Part shown: positions 10,501 to 23,722 of the stretch, piece after piece
How the letters are laid out: each line of letters opens with the position of its first letter
Numbering within the stretch: position 1 is the stretch's first letter
Assembly: GCF_030936135.1 (NCBI RefSeq)
Contig: NC_082617.1
Coordinates: 1,608,001 to 1,672,000 of the forward strand
DNA length: 64,000 nt
Reading direction: 5' to 3'
DNA from: Gavia stellata
Taxonomy: Eukaryota; Chordata; Aves; Gaviiformes; Gaviidae
Notes under the pieces: model-generated
Seen by the model: only the letters and a program-made list of their open reading frames with translations
The model's database searches: none
What the model was told of the DNA's origin: nothing
Made by a program: the position numbers and the translations under genes

Positions 10501-13500
10501 TGGTGCAGCTCTCCTCATCCAGGCTACAGAGAAGAATACATGCTTTTGCTAGCTTGATTTTTGAACTTCTTTAATTAGAGTCTTCAGCCTTTTTAGTCTC
10601 AGTTTCTTCTGTTACCTCTACATTGTAGGTATGAAGAAGCTCTCTCTGACTATCACATGGCCTTCAGGCATCTCAGAAAAAATCCCTTCATCGATTACAA
10701 GCAGCTGGGGCTGAGGCACATACTCTATGCATGGGAGGTAAGAGTCAACCTGTCTCAGCAGTCCTTCCCCTCTGTTGGTGGGTATTCCATCAGGTCGTCT
10801 GCAGTAGACATTAGTAACCCAAGAGCTTTTCAAGACAGTAAAAAATTTCTGCTTGCACTTTTTTTTTTAAAGAAACTTCATCATAAAAGTCATAAAACAA
10901 TGCCATCTTTGAAGAGTTTAGCAAATTACACAGTTTGAGAAGTAAAACTGTTCAGAACAGATGCACAGGCATTTGTATATTGGGGTTTTTTAGCTTATCT
11001 ATACATGTAATATTTATGCTTACATGCATGTAAATACGTATGTAAGTTTTGTGAACTCCTCAGCTCTAAAAGCTGAAATAGGTTGAAGTATAGACAGATG
11101 GAAACAAAATTGGTCCATAATGAAGACTGAGAAACTTACGTGCATGAAAGCCTGTCTTTCCAACTGTAGCAACTGGTCTTACCATTAACCTCTGTGTTTT
11201 ACCTTACACACTGGGCTGCAAGCTGTGTTTTGCTTCTGTAACACTTCACTCTGCAGCTCTTACACTGTTACATGGAGTCAACCTGCCACATCCTGTTCAA
11301 AAAAGATCTAAGACTGAATTGATTGTTTGTATTTGTAATACTCGGAATGTAAAAGGCTCCTAGAAACTGTACTTTACTGTGAGGGTTCATTTTGTCTTCT
11401 GTCCTGAGTCCACACACACAGACTGAGAAGCAGATACAGGAAAGAGTATTTAATTCTTTACTTCCGCAAGAATGAGGAGTCATTGCGTAACTCAAGTCAA
11501 GCATGCCCAGAAACCCATCCTTCAGTCTCGCTCAATTTTCATACACCTTATACCTGGCAGGAAGAAGCAATCCTTGGCATCTGTGGTATTACCCAAACCT
11601 CACTGTTTTTAACAATTTCAGTGCCACAGCACTGCCTTCTCTGAGCTCACACAAACTTACAAACAATAGGTTCCCTTTGAAAGGCGCAGGGCTGCAGGAG
11701 AGCCCTGAGGGCATTGGGAGGAGGTTGGTACCCTTTCTGGTGGGAACACATAGGTCCTCGCTCCACATGCTTTAGGCATTGCCAGGACACATGCGCTCAC
11801 TGTGCTGGCACTCGAGACTCAGGATCTGCATCCTAATGTGACTGTATCTTGCTCTTACATCTACCTGCAGTTCATTTTTCAAAATACATGAGTATAATCC
11901 TCCTGCAGAGCTGTGCCATCAGCTTTCCCCATGCATGGCCTCTCCCGTACTGCATCTGATTTTCTCAAGGGGAGAAGATGTGCTGTACGGTTTGAAAAAT
12001 CCAGAAATATTTGCCCTTGCAAGGCTATAGCACTTCTGAGCTGCTTTGCCTCTCCAAGAGGGAGCATCTCTGCAGTTCCTGCAGATGTTCTGGATGGCAA
12101 TTCCCCACCATCCCCCAAACAGTAGCCTTCTACTGTCATGATTAAAGAGTGAAGGAAAAGCATCCCGGTAGCTGCACCTCATTCCCAAGCACTGCTTGCA
12201 TCCAGATACCACAAAGCAATTTACAATCCGATAACCCTATCATATAAGACAGCAACGTATCTGACAGTGAGTCTGCTAGGCCACACTGCTGCCTTATAGG
12301 CCAGCAGCTTTTCCATACGCTGACTGTTGGCCAGTGACAAGAAGAGATCTCCCACTCCTAATTCAGCATATAGATCAAGGCTTTCTAACACCCACTCTGT
12401 AATACTCCCACACTTTGCTGCTTTACCACTGAATGTACTTACATGTTGCTAAAGGGTAACAAGCTACAGCTGACAGTTTGCACATTCACAGCCCTCTACG
12501 ATGTGAAATAGTTTCAGTCAAGTTATTTTGCAGTGAAAGGGAGTCAGAATTACTCTGCACAGCAAAAAATATTACCTAGTTGCTTAGAGAAAGAAACCTA
12601 TGCAACTTGCCAAGAAAATCCTTACTGGTCTTTCAGACACAGGAAGAATAAGATTAAAACGTGTGGTACTAGAGTCTTCATCTGGTGTTTCCCATGCCTC
12701 TCCTTGCCTTGAGCAGAACTAGCAGCTGTAGCACACCCAGGAACTAGCCTGGAGGTACAGCTTTTATCTCTTTCTGCTCTGATTATGAAGTTTTTTCAGC
12801 TGTGCCACTCAGAGTGCCTTTCCTCTGGCCCATGGGGAGTAGATTGGTGCTGCTGCTGTATCTGTGGTGTTTCAGGGTCTGGTCCCTGTTTCTTGGCTGA
12901 GTTCAGTAAGTCTTGTTGGGCATCTGCTCAGTCTCAGCCCTCTGAGTTCTGCTCCCTCCTTGCCTGCTCCAGGTGCTGTACAGCACTGCAGCGGCGCAGT
13001 GCCGGCTGCAGCAGTGGCAGGAGGCCAGAGTCACCCTGGATAAGGCTGTTGTATGGAGACCTGAAGGAAGAACAGCAATCTTGGACCTGGCCCTTGAGCG
13101 GGTGCAGGTAAGACCACCTCTATGAGTTCCTCGGTATGTGCATTGGCCTTAAGTTAAGAAATACACATAAGAATGTGCTAATTGTTGTATGTTTGGGTTT
13201 TCCTGCCTACCCACCTGCTTGGTGACCTGGTAACAGAGTCTAAGCCATTTGCATGCGATGATCTTCCAAACTAGTGCTTCAGCTAATCAAGTAACGCCAT
13301 CACTCCTGGCTGCTTCATAGCACGAAACACCATGGTGGAGAATTATGGGATAACCTCTGAGGTTGGGGAGTTTACTTCCTAGTCCCTGCTGTTCAGGAGC
13401 TTAGTTCTATCTGTACTTGTACTGTAAAACAAGTTGCCTTATGCAGAGTTTAAGTACAGAACCCCTACAAGTGCAGATTTGGAGGGTCTCCGTTTTCATG

Positions 13501-16500
13501 ACACTGGCTGACTTTTCTGAGTCCCTTTGGCCTCAGTAACAATTGGTGGCAGCTCAGATATTAATGACAATCACATTTAGAGCTTAAGTAGAGCGTAAAA
13601 GTGTTTCCAGGGTTGGTTCTAAATAATAGTTTCTTGTTAGACTCTTTTATGACCAGGAACAACTTGCAGATCTCTGATTTAGTCTACCTGGAGGGTGCAT
13701 TATTTTGCTACCTTCCATACTTCTTATTTGTTTCCTTTCTAAGGGCTGATCACTTTTTTTAAAATCTGATCATCTCTTCTAGCATCACGTTTGTGCTTTA
13801 CTTTAGTGTATTAGTTATATTTGCTATTAGCATGCTATTCAGTGGTTGAACAGAGGAGAAAAAAACGTTTGAAGTCAAATAGAAAAAATGCTTAGAGATT
13901 TGTTTAATAAACCTTACTCCACTACCCTCCCTTCCCATGCTAACAGAGTTAGTCTTTGACTCAACACTGGACAGTAGCTGCTGAGCTTTTAGTTTGCATG
14001 TACTTGGTAAACCTGAGTGACCTTTTTCAAGTTCACAGCCATAATTTTTGCCCTAATGTCTTCTTGATCTTGCACACATAGGGAAGCTATACTTGCTTTT
14101 TCACTGCTGTTATATTTAATTTAATATTAATTCATGGCTTTTCCCTGATCTGCTTTCCCTGCCCTAGAACCATCTGTTTTTAGAGCCTATGCAGGTTCCT
14201 CTCGGGGAATTTTTCAGACCACGAAAGAAGGAAGTTGAACAGCTGGATTCAAAAGATTTCCTGGGTAAACCCAAGGTAACAGGCATGTGATCGATAAGAT
14301 TAACAGCAAGCAGTTTAAAGTCCCACCTTCTGATGTTTCCAGAGAGCATTACGGTTGGCCGCTCCACTGGTGGAGACCCCAGAGCAGGATTGTCAGGGCT
14401 TGCAGCCAGTCAAGGCATCCGGGACACAGAAACCGGAATTTGTAAGAATTGCCACCTCTTCTATCAAAACTGCACTTTGGTGCTAAAAACACCTTCCCAA
14501 TCTTCGTTCTTTTAGACTCTGAAAAAGCTGAGCAGGTACTTAGGGAACCCCGTGGTTGTCCTTTTGCTGACAATGACATCTTCAAGAGGAGCACGTTCCT
14601 CCAGCTTGCTCCTATTCACTGCTGCATTCCCAGGGGGACAGGCAGGCACTTGGGAGACAAATGCTTTGTCACGTCCTTTAATGCAGGTCAGCAGAGAATT
14701 TTCCTCATCCCTTCTGTGACCAGTGCAGTCAGCAGAAGTGCCACAGGCCAGAGAGCTCTGACATGAATAAAGGGAAGGGAGAATAATTCATTCACGTACT
14801 TTTAAAGAAACCTTGGAAAGACTAGAAACACAGGGACAACAGTAGTTGAAGCTGTTTTGGGAATCCAGCTCTGGTTTTTCCACTATGTGTATGACTCTAC
14901 TTTATGTCTGACTTTAGGATGTCAGAAGGAAATGGGTCTGAGTATATAACCTTGCATGAAGTTTGAGAGTCTCTTCATCCAGCCTGGATTCAGTCATTAC
15001 TTTGTCCTCTGACAGGTGATCTCGTCCATCATTCCCAATGATGAGTACATTGGCTTCGAGCCTCTCAGGCCTCAGGTGAGCAGGACATAGCTGTGAAAGG
15101 AGGAATGGAGCTGTCATGGAGCTCCAGGTAGGGCCTCAGATCCTAACACCACCAGGGTAAGGACATATTATTGAAAAAAAACAGTGCAATATCAGAGTAG
15201 ATCCACAGAGCCTTTCAAAGCCAGGTGATGGGCTTCAGCATTGGCTGGAAGGGACTCAGTGATGTGAGTCTCCAGCACTTTGAAGATGCATTTTCGTCTC
15301 TTTGCCATGTCAAAACAGCAGTGGAGACTTTGCTATGCTCAACGCGCATTTGCCCGGCACTTTAGTAAATTTGTCAGCGTAAGCATGGCTGCCTTCTACT
15401 GCAATATGAGTTTCTTAGAACCAAGCGTAGGGGAAAAGATTTTGTTATTCACCTCCTGATGGGATAAAGAGGGAGGGGGAGAGATAGAAGGTACATCCTG
15501 GTGAGGTGTGTAACAGCAGACTTCTATCTGGGTGCTGTGGTGTGACAAATGTGGTCAAAAGAAAAGACAAAATACCACAGTGTGGTATTCAGAGGGACAG
15601 TAAATAAGGTGGCACTGTTGCTATATAAGGTATTGTTATAAATAGATGCTGTTGTTCCTCCCACAGAAGCAGGGCTTTTATGAACCCAGTGCTGATGCTC
15701 TGCGGTAAGTGTTCCGTTCTACCCTGGTCTAACTCTTCTCTCACTATTTCTGTTCAGAAGGTCATGTTTTGTTCTCTGATGTCTTTGTCTGAAGACTCTG
15801 TAGGATCCACACCCACTTCTCACTAAGGGTGGAGTGAATGACAAACATGCAAAGGCTTGTGTGGCTGCAAAGGACACTGCAGTTCAGTAGCACGTCTCAC
15901 CCAAGAATCTCAGGGCAGTTTGCAGGAGCTGATTCAATAGTCTTGGGAGACAGACATGGATCATGCCATGGCTGGGGAATGGAAGCAGACAGAGGTTGTG
16001 GGACCTGCCCAGGTCCATGGCAGAGGATGGTCATCTGTCCCATCCTAGTTCCCAGGACAAGACCTCCAAATACTCGCTCCCAGCCATGCTCTGTTGAGCC
16101 AAAATCAGCCCTGATTCAAAAGACATGAAAGTAATTTGTTTTGGTGATATTGTACCAACAGTACTTCAGGGCTGAGTTTAATAATTGTTTTGATATGGAG
16201 GCTGTTTATTAGTATAATGAAAATGGGGCAGTTGCATTTGGGAAATCAGTATTTTCCAAGCTCCTTGCATTCCCAGTTGGACCAAAGAGTAGCAATGGAA
16301 ATCATAGTTTCCCAACACCTGAAACTTTTGGCATGTGTTGATTTGGATCCGTGCAGTGTTCTGGATCAAAGCTATCCAGCACCAGAACTCCAGGGTTAGT
16401 GAAGGTGCTCTCATTCTTTCTTTCCAGAGACACTGAGTCAGGCTACTATCGAGTTTTGTCCCATTATTACCCTGAGGACTCGGAGAAGTTGGCAGTGAAA

Positions 16501-19500
16501 GCCAGCAGTTTGGTCTTTGTGCTGACAAGAGGAGCAGATGGCTGGGCTACAGCCATACACGATGGACAGGTAAGGAAAATGGGTGGGCTTTCCAGCCTGT
16601 CCCCCCCAGCAGAGACCACAGCCCTGCCTGTGAACAGGAGCTTGCTGCAACCCTCTGAGCACATTCCTTGGGGACCAACCTGTAGCACTGCAGAGCAGAG
16701 GATGAGTTCAGGAGCTCATTTCCACAGACCAGTTGCTGCCCATAGATTTCTCTGATGCTTGGCTCCCACCAGCTTCTGCCATTCACCTCTGTAGCTCCAC
16801 AAGGGCATCTTTTTGGGCACTTGTGCTCTCCACTGTACAGGATCCCATTGTGGAGTCGTGTATAACAGACCTCACCAAGGACCACCATTTAGAGTAGTAT
16901 TTCTCACCTGAGAGCTCTAACGGAGCCGAGGAGACAGGTCGGTCCTTACCTGGTGTGTAGTGCCTCTGTTAAATTAACTTTGGGAAGGCTTTGGGAGGGT
17001 TTCATCTGTGCAGGCAGGCTTCATAAAGGGCTCTAGAGAAGACCTAAGGAATTAAAGCCCAGCAAATCTGGCATCTTTCTGCAGACTAGGGAACTATAGT
17101 GTAAACAGATTGAGTAGAAACAGATAAATATGACAACATGGAAAATCTTTTGTTGACAGAAGCCATTTCTCACATGTCTACTTAAGTTCTTTGAAAGAGA
17201 CAGTGCATACCTGGATTAGGTTGAGTCAGTGAATGTATTATCTGCCTATATTTCAAAAAAAAAGTCGACAGATTCTTCACAAGACCACTGAAAAAACAGT
17301 GAGCTGTATGAGCAAGAGACGCAGTGCTCTGAGGACTGATAACAAATTAAAATGTAGAAATAAAGGGTGGGCATAAATGAACAGGTTTTTCTTTCTTTTA
17401 AAGAAAGGATGTCCCCACAGAGAATCTGCTGTGACCTAAGCATTTAACATGTTCCTAAGTGATATAGTAATAGGGATAGTGATAGTGATAGTGATACAGT
17501 GCTTCTTAAGGTGACCATGTTCCATGACAGACAATCAAACCATTCAGCATAGCCTGAAGCATCTGGAGCTAACAGTGAACAATTATAGAAGTATTTGAGT
17601 GTGCTAATTGACCTCTCAGTGAAGTGTCAGATGAAATTCAAAATAAAAAAAAGTAAAATAATAGACACTGGGGAGGGGAGGGGGAGCATAATTACTCACA
17701 ATGATCAGTTGAAATTAATAGTTCTATAGCAGTGATTGTCAGAAGACACGGAAATGCTGCTGGACTGGTATCCCTCGACATCCTTGCTGTTCTCTTCCTA
17801 AGCATCCTTTTTAGGAGCAGGGTGTTGGGCTTGGTGGGTGTTTGGTCTGTTACATCGCAGCCACTCAATTAGCACCACTGCTTTCAGCAGAAAAAGATGC
17901 AAAAGGACCCTTGGATTTTGTTCAGCAATTTCTGAGCACAAACCACGTGGGCTACCATACCTGACCCTCAGCCCTCCATGGGCACATTCGTGTTGCAGTA
18001 GGGTGAGCAGGCAGTGGTGTTTTGCAAGGGCAGAAGCAGTGCAGAGTGGGGCTAACAGAAGATGGGACTGGGTGGGGTGGGTCTGCGTCTGCCACAACAG
18101 CAGCTCCTGTCTAATGCTGCTCTGCTTTGTGTCCCGCAGAAGCTGCGCATACCGAGCTCTCTCCTGGAGCCTGCCTCAAAGATGGATAAATGGGTGAGCT
18201 GACAATCTTGCAACCAGGGATGAGGAAGCAACCATGAAAACATTTGGGACATTTGTTTGTAAGATTATCACAGGATAGAACAACTGTGTAGGAGAAACAT
18301 AGAGTGTTTCAGCTCAGACACCTTGAGTGAAAACCAAGTGCTGTTGAACTGGAACAACAGAAGAGTTAAGAGCAGGAAAAATGCTTATCTTTTTTCTGTA
18401 TATTGGATCTCTTTACAGCAAAATCTGGGGGCTTGGACACATATCCAAGCCACAGTGGCTTGCATCACAGGCTGATCTAGGTGGTGTTGTCGTCTCTTAA
18501 TTGCTGTGAGCTGATGGAGCACACAAAGATGAGCAGCTGCCACAGCTCTCCTGACCCACTGTAACTTGTTGAGCCACTGGAACACAATGATGAGTTTGAA
18601 GGCTTGAGGCATGTGTTTGTCCAGCCTACTCCTGTGATGTCTGCAGCCATTAGATGTAGCACAGAACTGGGTGAGAAGTGCTCACATGTTCTAGTTCACC
18701 AGCACAGCAAGAGCACGTTAATCTCCTGCAATGGGAAAATAATATCTTAAATAGGCACCGTTTTCTGCCTTGAGGCCATGTGCCTAAGCCCTAAACCCTC
18801 ACCTTTGACTTAGGAAAACTTCCTTCATCTCCCGTCTCCACCACAGGCATATCCACACATGATCCAAATAATTTTCCATCTGAACCCAGTGTGGAAAGAT
18901 GCAACTCAGACCCCTATTTTCTGTGAGAGATTTTTGAAGCACATGGTTGTACTAGTGTTGCTATAATTTTTTTTTTTTCCTCTCTGAATGAATCCCTGGC
19001 CATAGCACACACTTGGGCATTTGCTCCGTGGATGTCTCACTGTGAACCAGCCCAAGTTCCCAGGTGAGCTGGCAGATAGCGGGGAGAGCCCTCAGTGCAT
19101 GAGCAACCTCCCTCTGCTTCAGCACTAACCCAGCAAGGGGCAGGAGGCCAAGGAAGTGTCCCACCAAACCTCTCATCACCCCTGCTATCCACGAGAGCTA
19201 GAGGCCATTGAGAGCCTGCGTGCTCCGCCGCATCCAGCCAGTTAATGAACTGGTCTCCCTGGGGCTCTCTCTGGGGTTATACCCAGAAATTTATAACTGG
19301 CTGCAGCCTCTGTCATGCACGCCAGCCTTGCCCAGTCTCTGGTGTCTTCTGCTCACTCCTTTCTGACGTTGTTCCGTTGCAGAAGATCAGCAGTGGGATT
19401 CCGCTCCCTCCTGCCCAGGTGCCTCCCAGCCGACTCCATGTGAAGCAGAAGCCAGGTAGTCCCCCAGGCCAGGGACCTCAGTGGGTGTTATGTGAAGCTG

Positions 19501-22142
19501 TGCCCAAACCTCTGTGCTTCAGGGGTGCGTGGGGAGGTTGGTTGCCCACTGCAGCCATGGCTGCCTGCATGTTAGCAGGTTGTAGAAGAGCTGCTGGGGG
19601 CCTCTGATGACTGCAGGCGCTGTTCCTCTGCTCTTGTTTTGTTCTGCAGAATTTCCTGGGGAAGAAAATGCCTCTGCAAATGATGCTGGTGCCCAAATGG
19701 ACTTCAAGGTAAGGCGTTCTACAAGCCGAAGCTGGCACAGCCTCAAGAGATCAAGGCTGTGACAAGTGCAAGATTCCTGGCTAAATCCTCCAAAATTCCT
19801 GAGCTGCCCCAAAATCACTGGAAAAAACTCTTTCTCTGCCCATTTTCCCATTCGAAAGAGAGGCTTTTATGTGGTCTTTCCTCCACCACTCCAGAGTTTG
19901 TGACCATACAATTGTGTGAGGCAGCCCAAAGTTGAGGCTTACCAGGCAGTGCCCTTTTGCACTATCCAAGTAGCCAAGAGCCCCAGACACAGCAACATTC
20001 TCAGGCACGCACTTTACAGCCTATTTTGCAAGAGCATGCTGTCCTTGAACTACCTGCTGTTCCTTTGCCTCTCCTCCCATGTGGCATTTTCTGTCCCTGT
20101 CAATCTAAGTACCACAATTCATTCATATTTGCATTCTTCTGGGATGATGTCCTCTGATGCACCTCCATGTCATTACCAGCCACTGTGTGTGATGGAGCTG
20201 GAATCGCTCCTTGTCCACTTGGGGACAGCACCTCTCTGGCAGTGCCAGCTGCAGATCCGCTCTGCTCCCTTTGTCTTTATGAGCAAGAGGGCTTTTGGAG
20301 TAACTTTTTGTCAGCTGTACTTCAGACAGAAGGCAGCAGAACATGGGGACTTGGCTGCACCTCTCCAGCTGGCTGGAGGAATTGGGGCCCTGCTCATGTA
20401 TCTTTGGTTTTGGGAGGTACCTGTGTAATTGGACCCAGAACCAGGCTCATGGGAGGAACATTTGATCCCAGGCTTTGAATTTGTAGTTCCCCCTCTGAAA
20501 TTCAGATCTGCATTTTGATGCTGCACTACCATTATGTGGTACCACTGAGACAAGGGACTGTGTCTGTGTCACCTCTCTTGATATGAAAGTCCTGAATAAC
20601 CAAACTGTCCACAGTGCCACACCTCTCAGCAGATCCCACCGACCTGCGGAGAAGCTTCATCCAGCACGGACAGACCAGTTGTGCTGAGAGCGTGTTGTGA
20701 GTGCACCGTGGTGGTGAGGGCAGGCGAGGTGCCATCTCTGCCGGACCTGCGGGCACTGCTGAGGGAGCAGTTCAGCCAGCAGGCAGAGCGAGGGAAACTG
20801 AGGTACGCAGCGGCACAGCCGGGCCCTCCGGCACTCTTGATGCATGAGTGTGTGTGACAGGGTGGCAGCAGCCATTCCCCTGAGGATACAGACCTGCCTC
20901 TGGTCTCCTGGGAACATTTAATTGGGGTCAAAGCACTCTAGCAGAGGATTCAGCAAAGATGTGAGCACGCAGCCTTCCTTGCAGGGCTAACCTTACCATG
21001 GCTTTTGGTTTTGAGAACAGTGTGTGCTCCGTGGGCTTTGGAGGCCCAAAGGGTCTTTCCCAGGAAACTGTACCATGGTCAAGAAATGGGGGAACAGAAG
21101 GAAAAACTCTGTGCAGATGCAGCTGCTGTATATTGGATTTTTCTCCCACTCAGCTCAGCCTTTGAGATACACTAGTATCAATGCAAAGCAGTTTGGGAGT
21201 TCGTCCTGGGGTGAGGTCTCCCTGACTGTGACATCCCTGGGGGCACACAGTCAGCATAGTCAGGACAGTTTAGGGTCTTCCCCTCAAGTAGGTGTGTGAG
21301 GAGGTGACAGTGTCACTCCCTAACAGTGCTGTTTCTGTCCGCTGAGCATGCAGCGTGGCCCCGTGTCATTGTGCAAGGTGACAAGCGCAGAGCTGGCTTA
21401 TGAAGGGGACTTTGAAGTCTGAAGATGTTAGAGGGCTAGGCTTGCCTCAAAGTTTGGCTTTAAGTGAGATGATCTGAGCCGTGTTAATGAACCCTTGCAG
21501 CTACAGGAATTCGGATGGCAAAGAACTGGGTGCAGTTTCAGGAGAAGAGAATCTAGGGAAGATGTGGCAGCAACTGACAGATGGCAGGCTGACGCTCTGC
21601 TGCCAGGTACGTGGGCTGTGACAAGCTTCTCTGCTGTGCTGGACTCAAATCTCTGCTTTGCCTTGCAACCTCCATGCTGACTTTCTCCTGTAGGACTCGG
21701 ACTCCCACTCAGGCAGACCCATCCTCTACCGGATGCTGGCTCAGCACTCTTACCTTGCGCAGGGACCGGGCGACCTGGAGTTCAGCAAGGGAGACATGCT
21801 GGATATTCTCTCTGAAGGTAGGTCTCTAGTCCTGTCTGCAGGCTGTGCTGGGGCAGGCTTTTGGAGTCTGCTGCTGGGAGCGACTGGGGAATAGATGGCT
21901 TCTGTAATGTTGTCTCAGGCTCATACTCTAAGGAGGTACAGGCTTGCAGTGGGTTTTGCCCAGAGTTAAATTCCAGCCATGAAAACTGTCGCTAACCCCA
22001 CTCATACGGGCCAGGGCTCATCCTGCTCCTTTATCTTTTCCCAGTGAATGAGGACTGGCTCGAAGGACGCTGCAATGGCAAGACTGGCATCTTCCCCAAG
22101 TGCTTTGCAACCCAGACGAGTTGTGGTGCTGCCTTCGTATAG
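7239..22142 (+). CDS. NOXA1: NOXA1, NADPH oxidase activator 1 (15 coding exons, 516 aa)
   Basis: NOXA1 is the p67phox-like cytosolic subunit that activates NOX1-type oxidases together with NOXO1, p22phox and Rac. Coding exons: 7239-7412, 8912-8994, 10629-10737, 12973-13107, 14168-14275, 15016-15075, 15667-15704, 16428-16569, 18140-18193, 19383-19455, 19650-19708, 20615-20802, 21501-21606, 21694-21817, 22045-22142. All junctions are GT-AG and phases match, totalling 1,551 nt. Domains: TPR region (about 1-167; [25 protein letters not shown]), activation segment (204-223, [15 protein letters not shown]), central SH3 (about 237-296, [15 protein letters not shown]), PB1 (about 368-443), C-terminal SH3 (about 455-510, [19 protein letters not shown]). 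Human NOXA1, about 476 aa, lacks the central SH3, which p67phox has. I favour NOXA1 over NCF2 because the start ([11 protein letters not shown]) and the neighbour ENTPD8 match NOXA1. Confidence 0.93.
17462..17500. repeat. Short GATAGT microsatellite in a NOXA1 intron
   Basis: An imperfect run of the hexamer GATAGT (about five units) lies in the intron between NOXA1 coding exons 8 and 9. Confidence 0.6.
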
Positions 22143-23150
22143 CAAACAGGAGCCTTTTCCTGCCCGACTGCACTGTCTCCTGGGGGTGGGAGACACCAGT
22201 CCCAGCTCTTTCGGGCTACAGCCAGGAGCTCTGCTGAACCTGGACAGGAGATGTCCCCCACCCACAGATCCCATGGGGTCAGTTCCAGCAGTCCAACAGC
22301 ATTTTCTACAGCGTATTTCCAGACATGGCATTTTTACCTCTGTGCTTACACTGCCAAAGATGTGCCTGGGCAGGGCAAAGAGAAGGGGGAGGGATCTGGT
22401 GTTTGGCTATGGGAAATATCCATGTGGCAACTCAGATCTCAGGGGCTTGGATGGCTGGGTGGGAAGAGGTTCCTCTGCATGGAGGTCTTCACCTGCGCTC
22501 CCTTGTTGCTCAAGTTCAGGCTGGGAAGGCTGAGCCTCACTCTGAGGAAGCCAAGGATAGCCTTCTGTGAGCAGGAGGCAGAGCCCAGTTCCCCACGCCC
22601 TTGGGCCACATATCTTTACCTCCACCAGAGAGACACTGCTTTTTTGGAAGGCTTTTGTAACCAGTTTGCAGTGGGATATACAGGATAACACCTTGGGTTA
22701 GGACCACCATGTATCATCTTCCACAGCAAATACCCCATGGATGTGCCAGCGCCAAAGGGCTCTGAGCATTTTTCATCCCAGATGCCTTTGGTTGTTTTCT
22801 TAAGCTCTTAAGTCCTGCCTGGATGTTACTGCTTCTTGCTGTGTGGACAGGGGTCTTGCAGCACAGAGGAGAGGTAGTTGTGGAAACACCCCTGCTCAGA
22901 CCAGCCCTGGGCTTTGGCAGAGCCTTGGAGGGGCTGGGGAGAGGGCTGGCTGGGAAGTGCAGTGCTGGGCTGGTGGCTTGAGCTGGAAGGACTGAAATGA
23001 CTGTCCAGTTCTTGCAGCTGAGCTGTGCTGGGCTCTGCTGATCTAAATAAAACACTCAAGTGCCTGGAGCTGGAACCTGCTGGGTTTGGTGTCTGACAAA
23101 GCTGGGCTATGTAACTTGAATATAAAATAAAGCCTGAGCCAGAGCTGGCA
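22143..23150 (+). other. NOXA1 3'UTR and poly(A) signals
   Basis: About 1 kb after the NOXA1 stop has no coding look. Two AATAAA hexamers occur at 23046-23051 and 23126-23131, so the transcript probably ends near 23070 or 23150. The oppositely oriented ENTPD8 gene has its own signal at about 23450, so the two genes converge tail-to-tail with roughly 300 bp between their ends. Confidence 0.6.
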
Positions 23151-23446
23151 GCTCTTAAATCAACTTCCACTTGTATTTTTCTGCTGAGATATGCCAGTAA
23201 ATATTTTTAAAGACAGCTGGTAGTGTCTGTGGGAAGATATTCTGTCACATACTACAGAAATCTTGCATATCTTGCACAGGGCAAGATACAGATAAGGTCA
23301 CCCCTCAGCATTTAGGTGCCTACCACTGCTCACCATCACTGACTGCTTCCCATGGCTGTCGGGAGAGCAGCCCAGCAGGACTGGAAGTGCCAAGGAAACT
23401 GTGCTAGGCTGGTTAGTGACTTTCATATTTGAAAAACAAAACTGAT

Positions 23447-23452
23447 TTTATT
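23447..23452 (-). terminator. Poly(A) signal of ENTPD8
   Basis: AATAAA on the minus strand, about 270 bp after the ENTPD8 stop codon. It is the first such hexamer I see downstream of the gene. Confidence 0.5.
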
Positions 23453-23722
23453 TCTAGTTTGAATTTATCAGGCTTCATCTAGCCACCCAGTCTCAGTCAG
23501 CTTTTGTCAGCCAGATTAAAGGAGTTTTTTCCTCTTGGAGGTACTTGGGGAGCTCAAGACACCTTTGTCAACTTCAACATCTTTACAGAGATGACCCATT
23601 TAGATCTCCTGAGCAATGGAGATGGGTCTAATGCCCTCCTTCCTCTCGCCCTTCCACCTTCTTTTGCACCACTTCCCTGCCTGGTTTAGTGGGCAGGATG
23701 CCTCTAGTCAGGAGGCTGGGAG

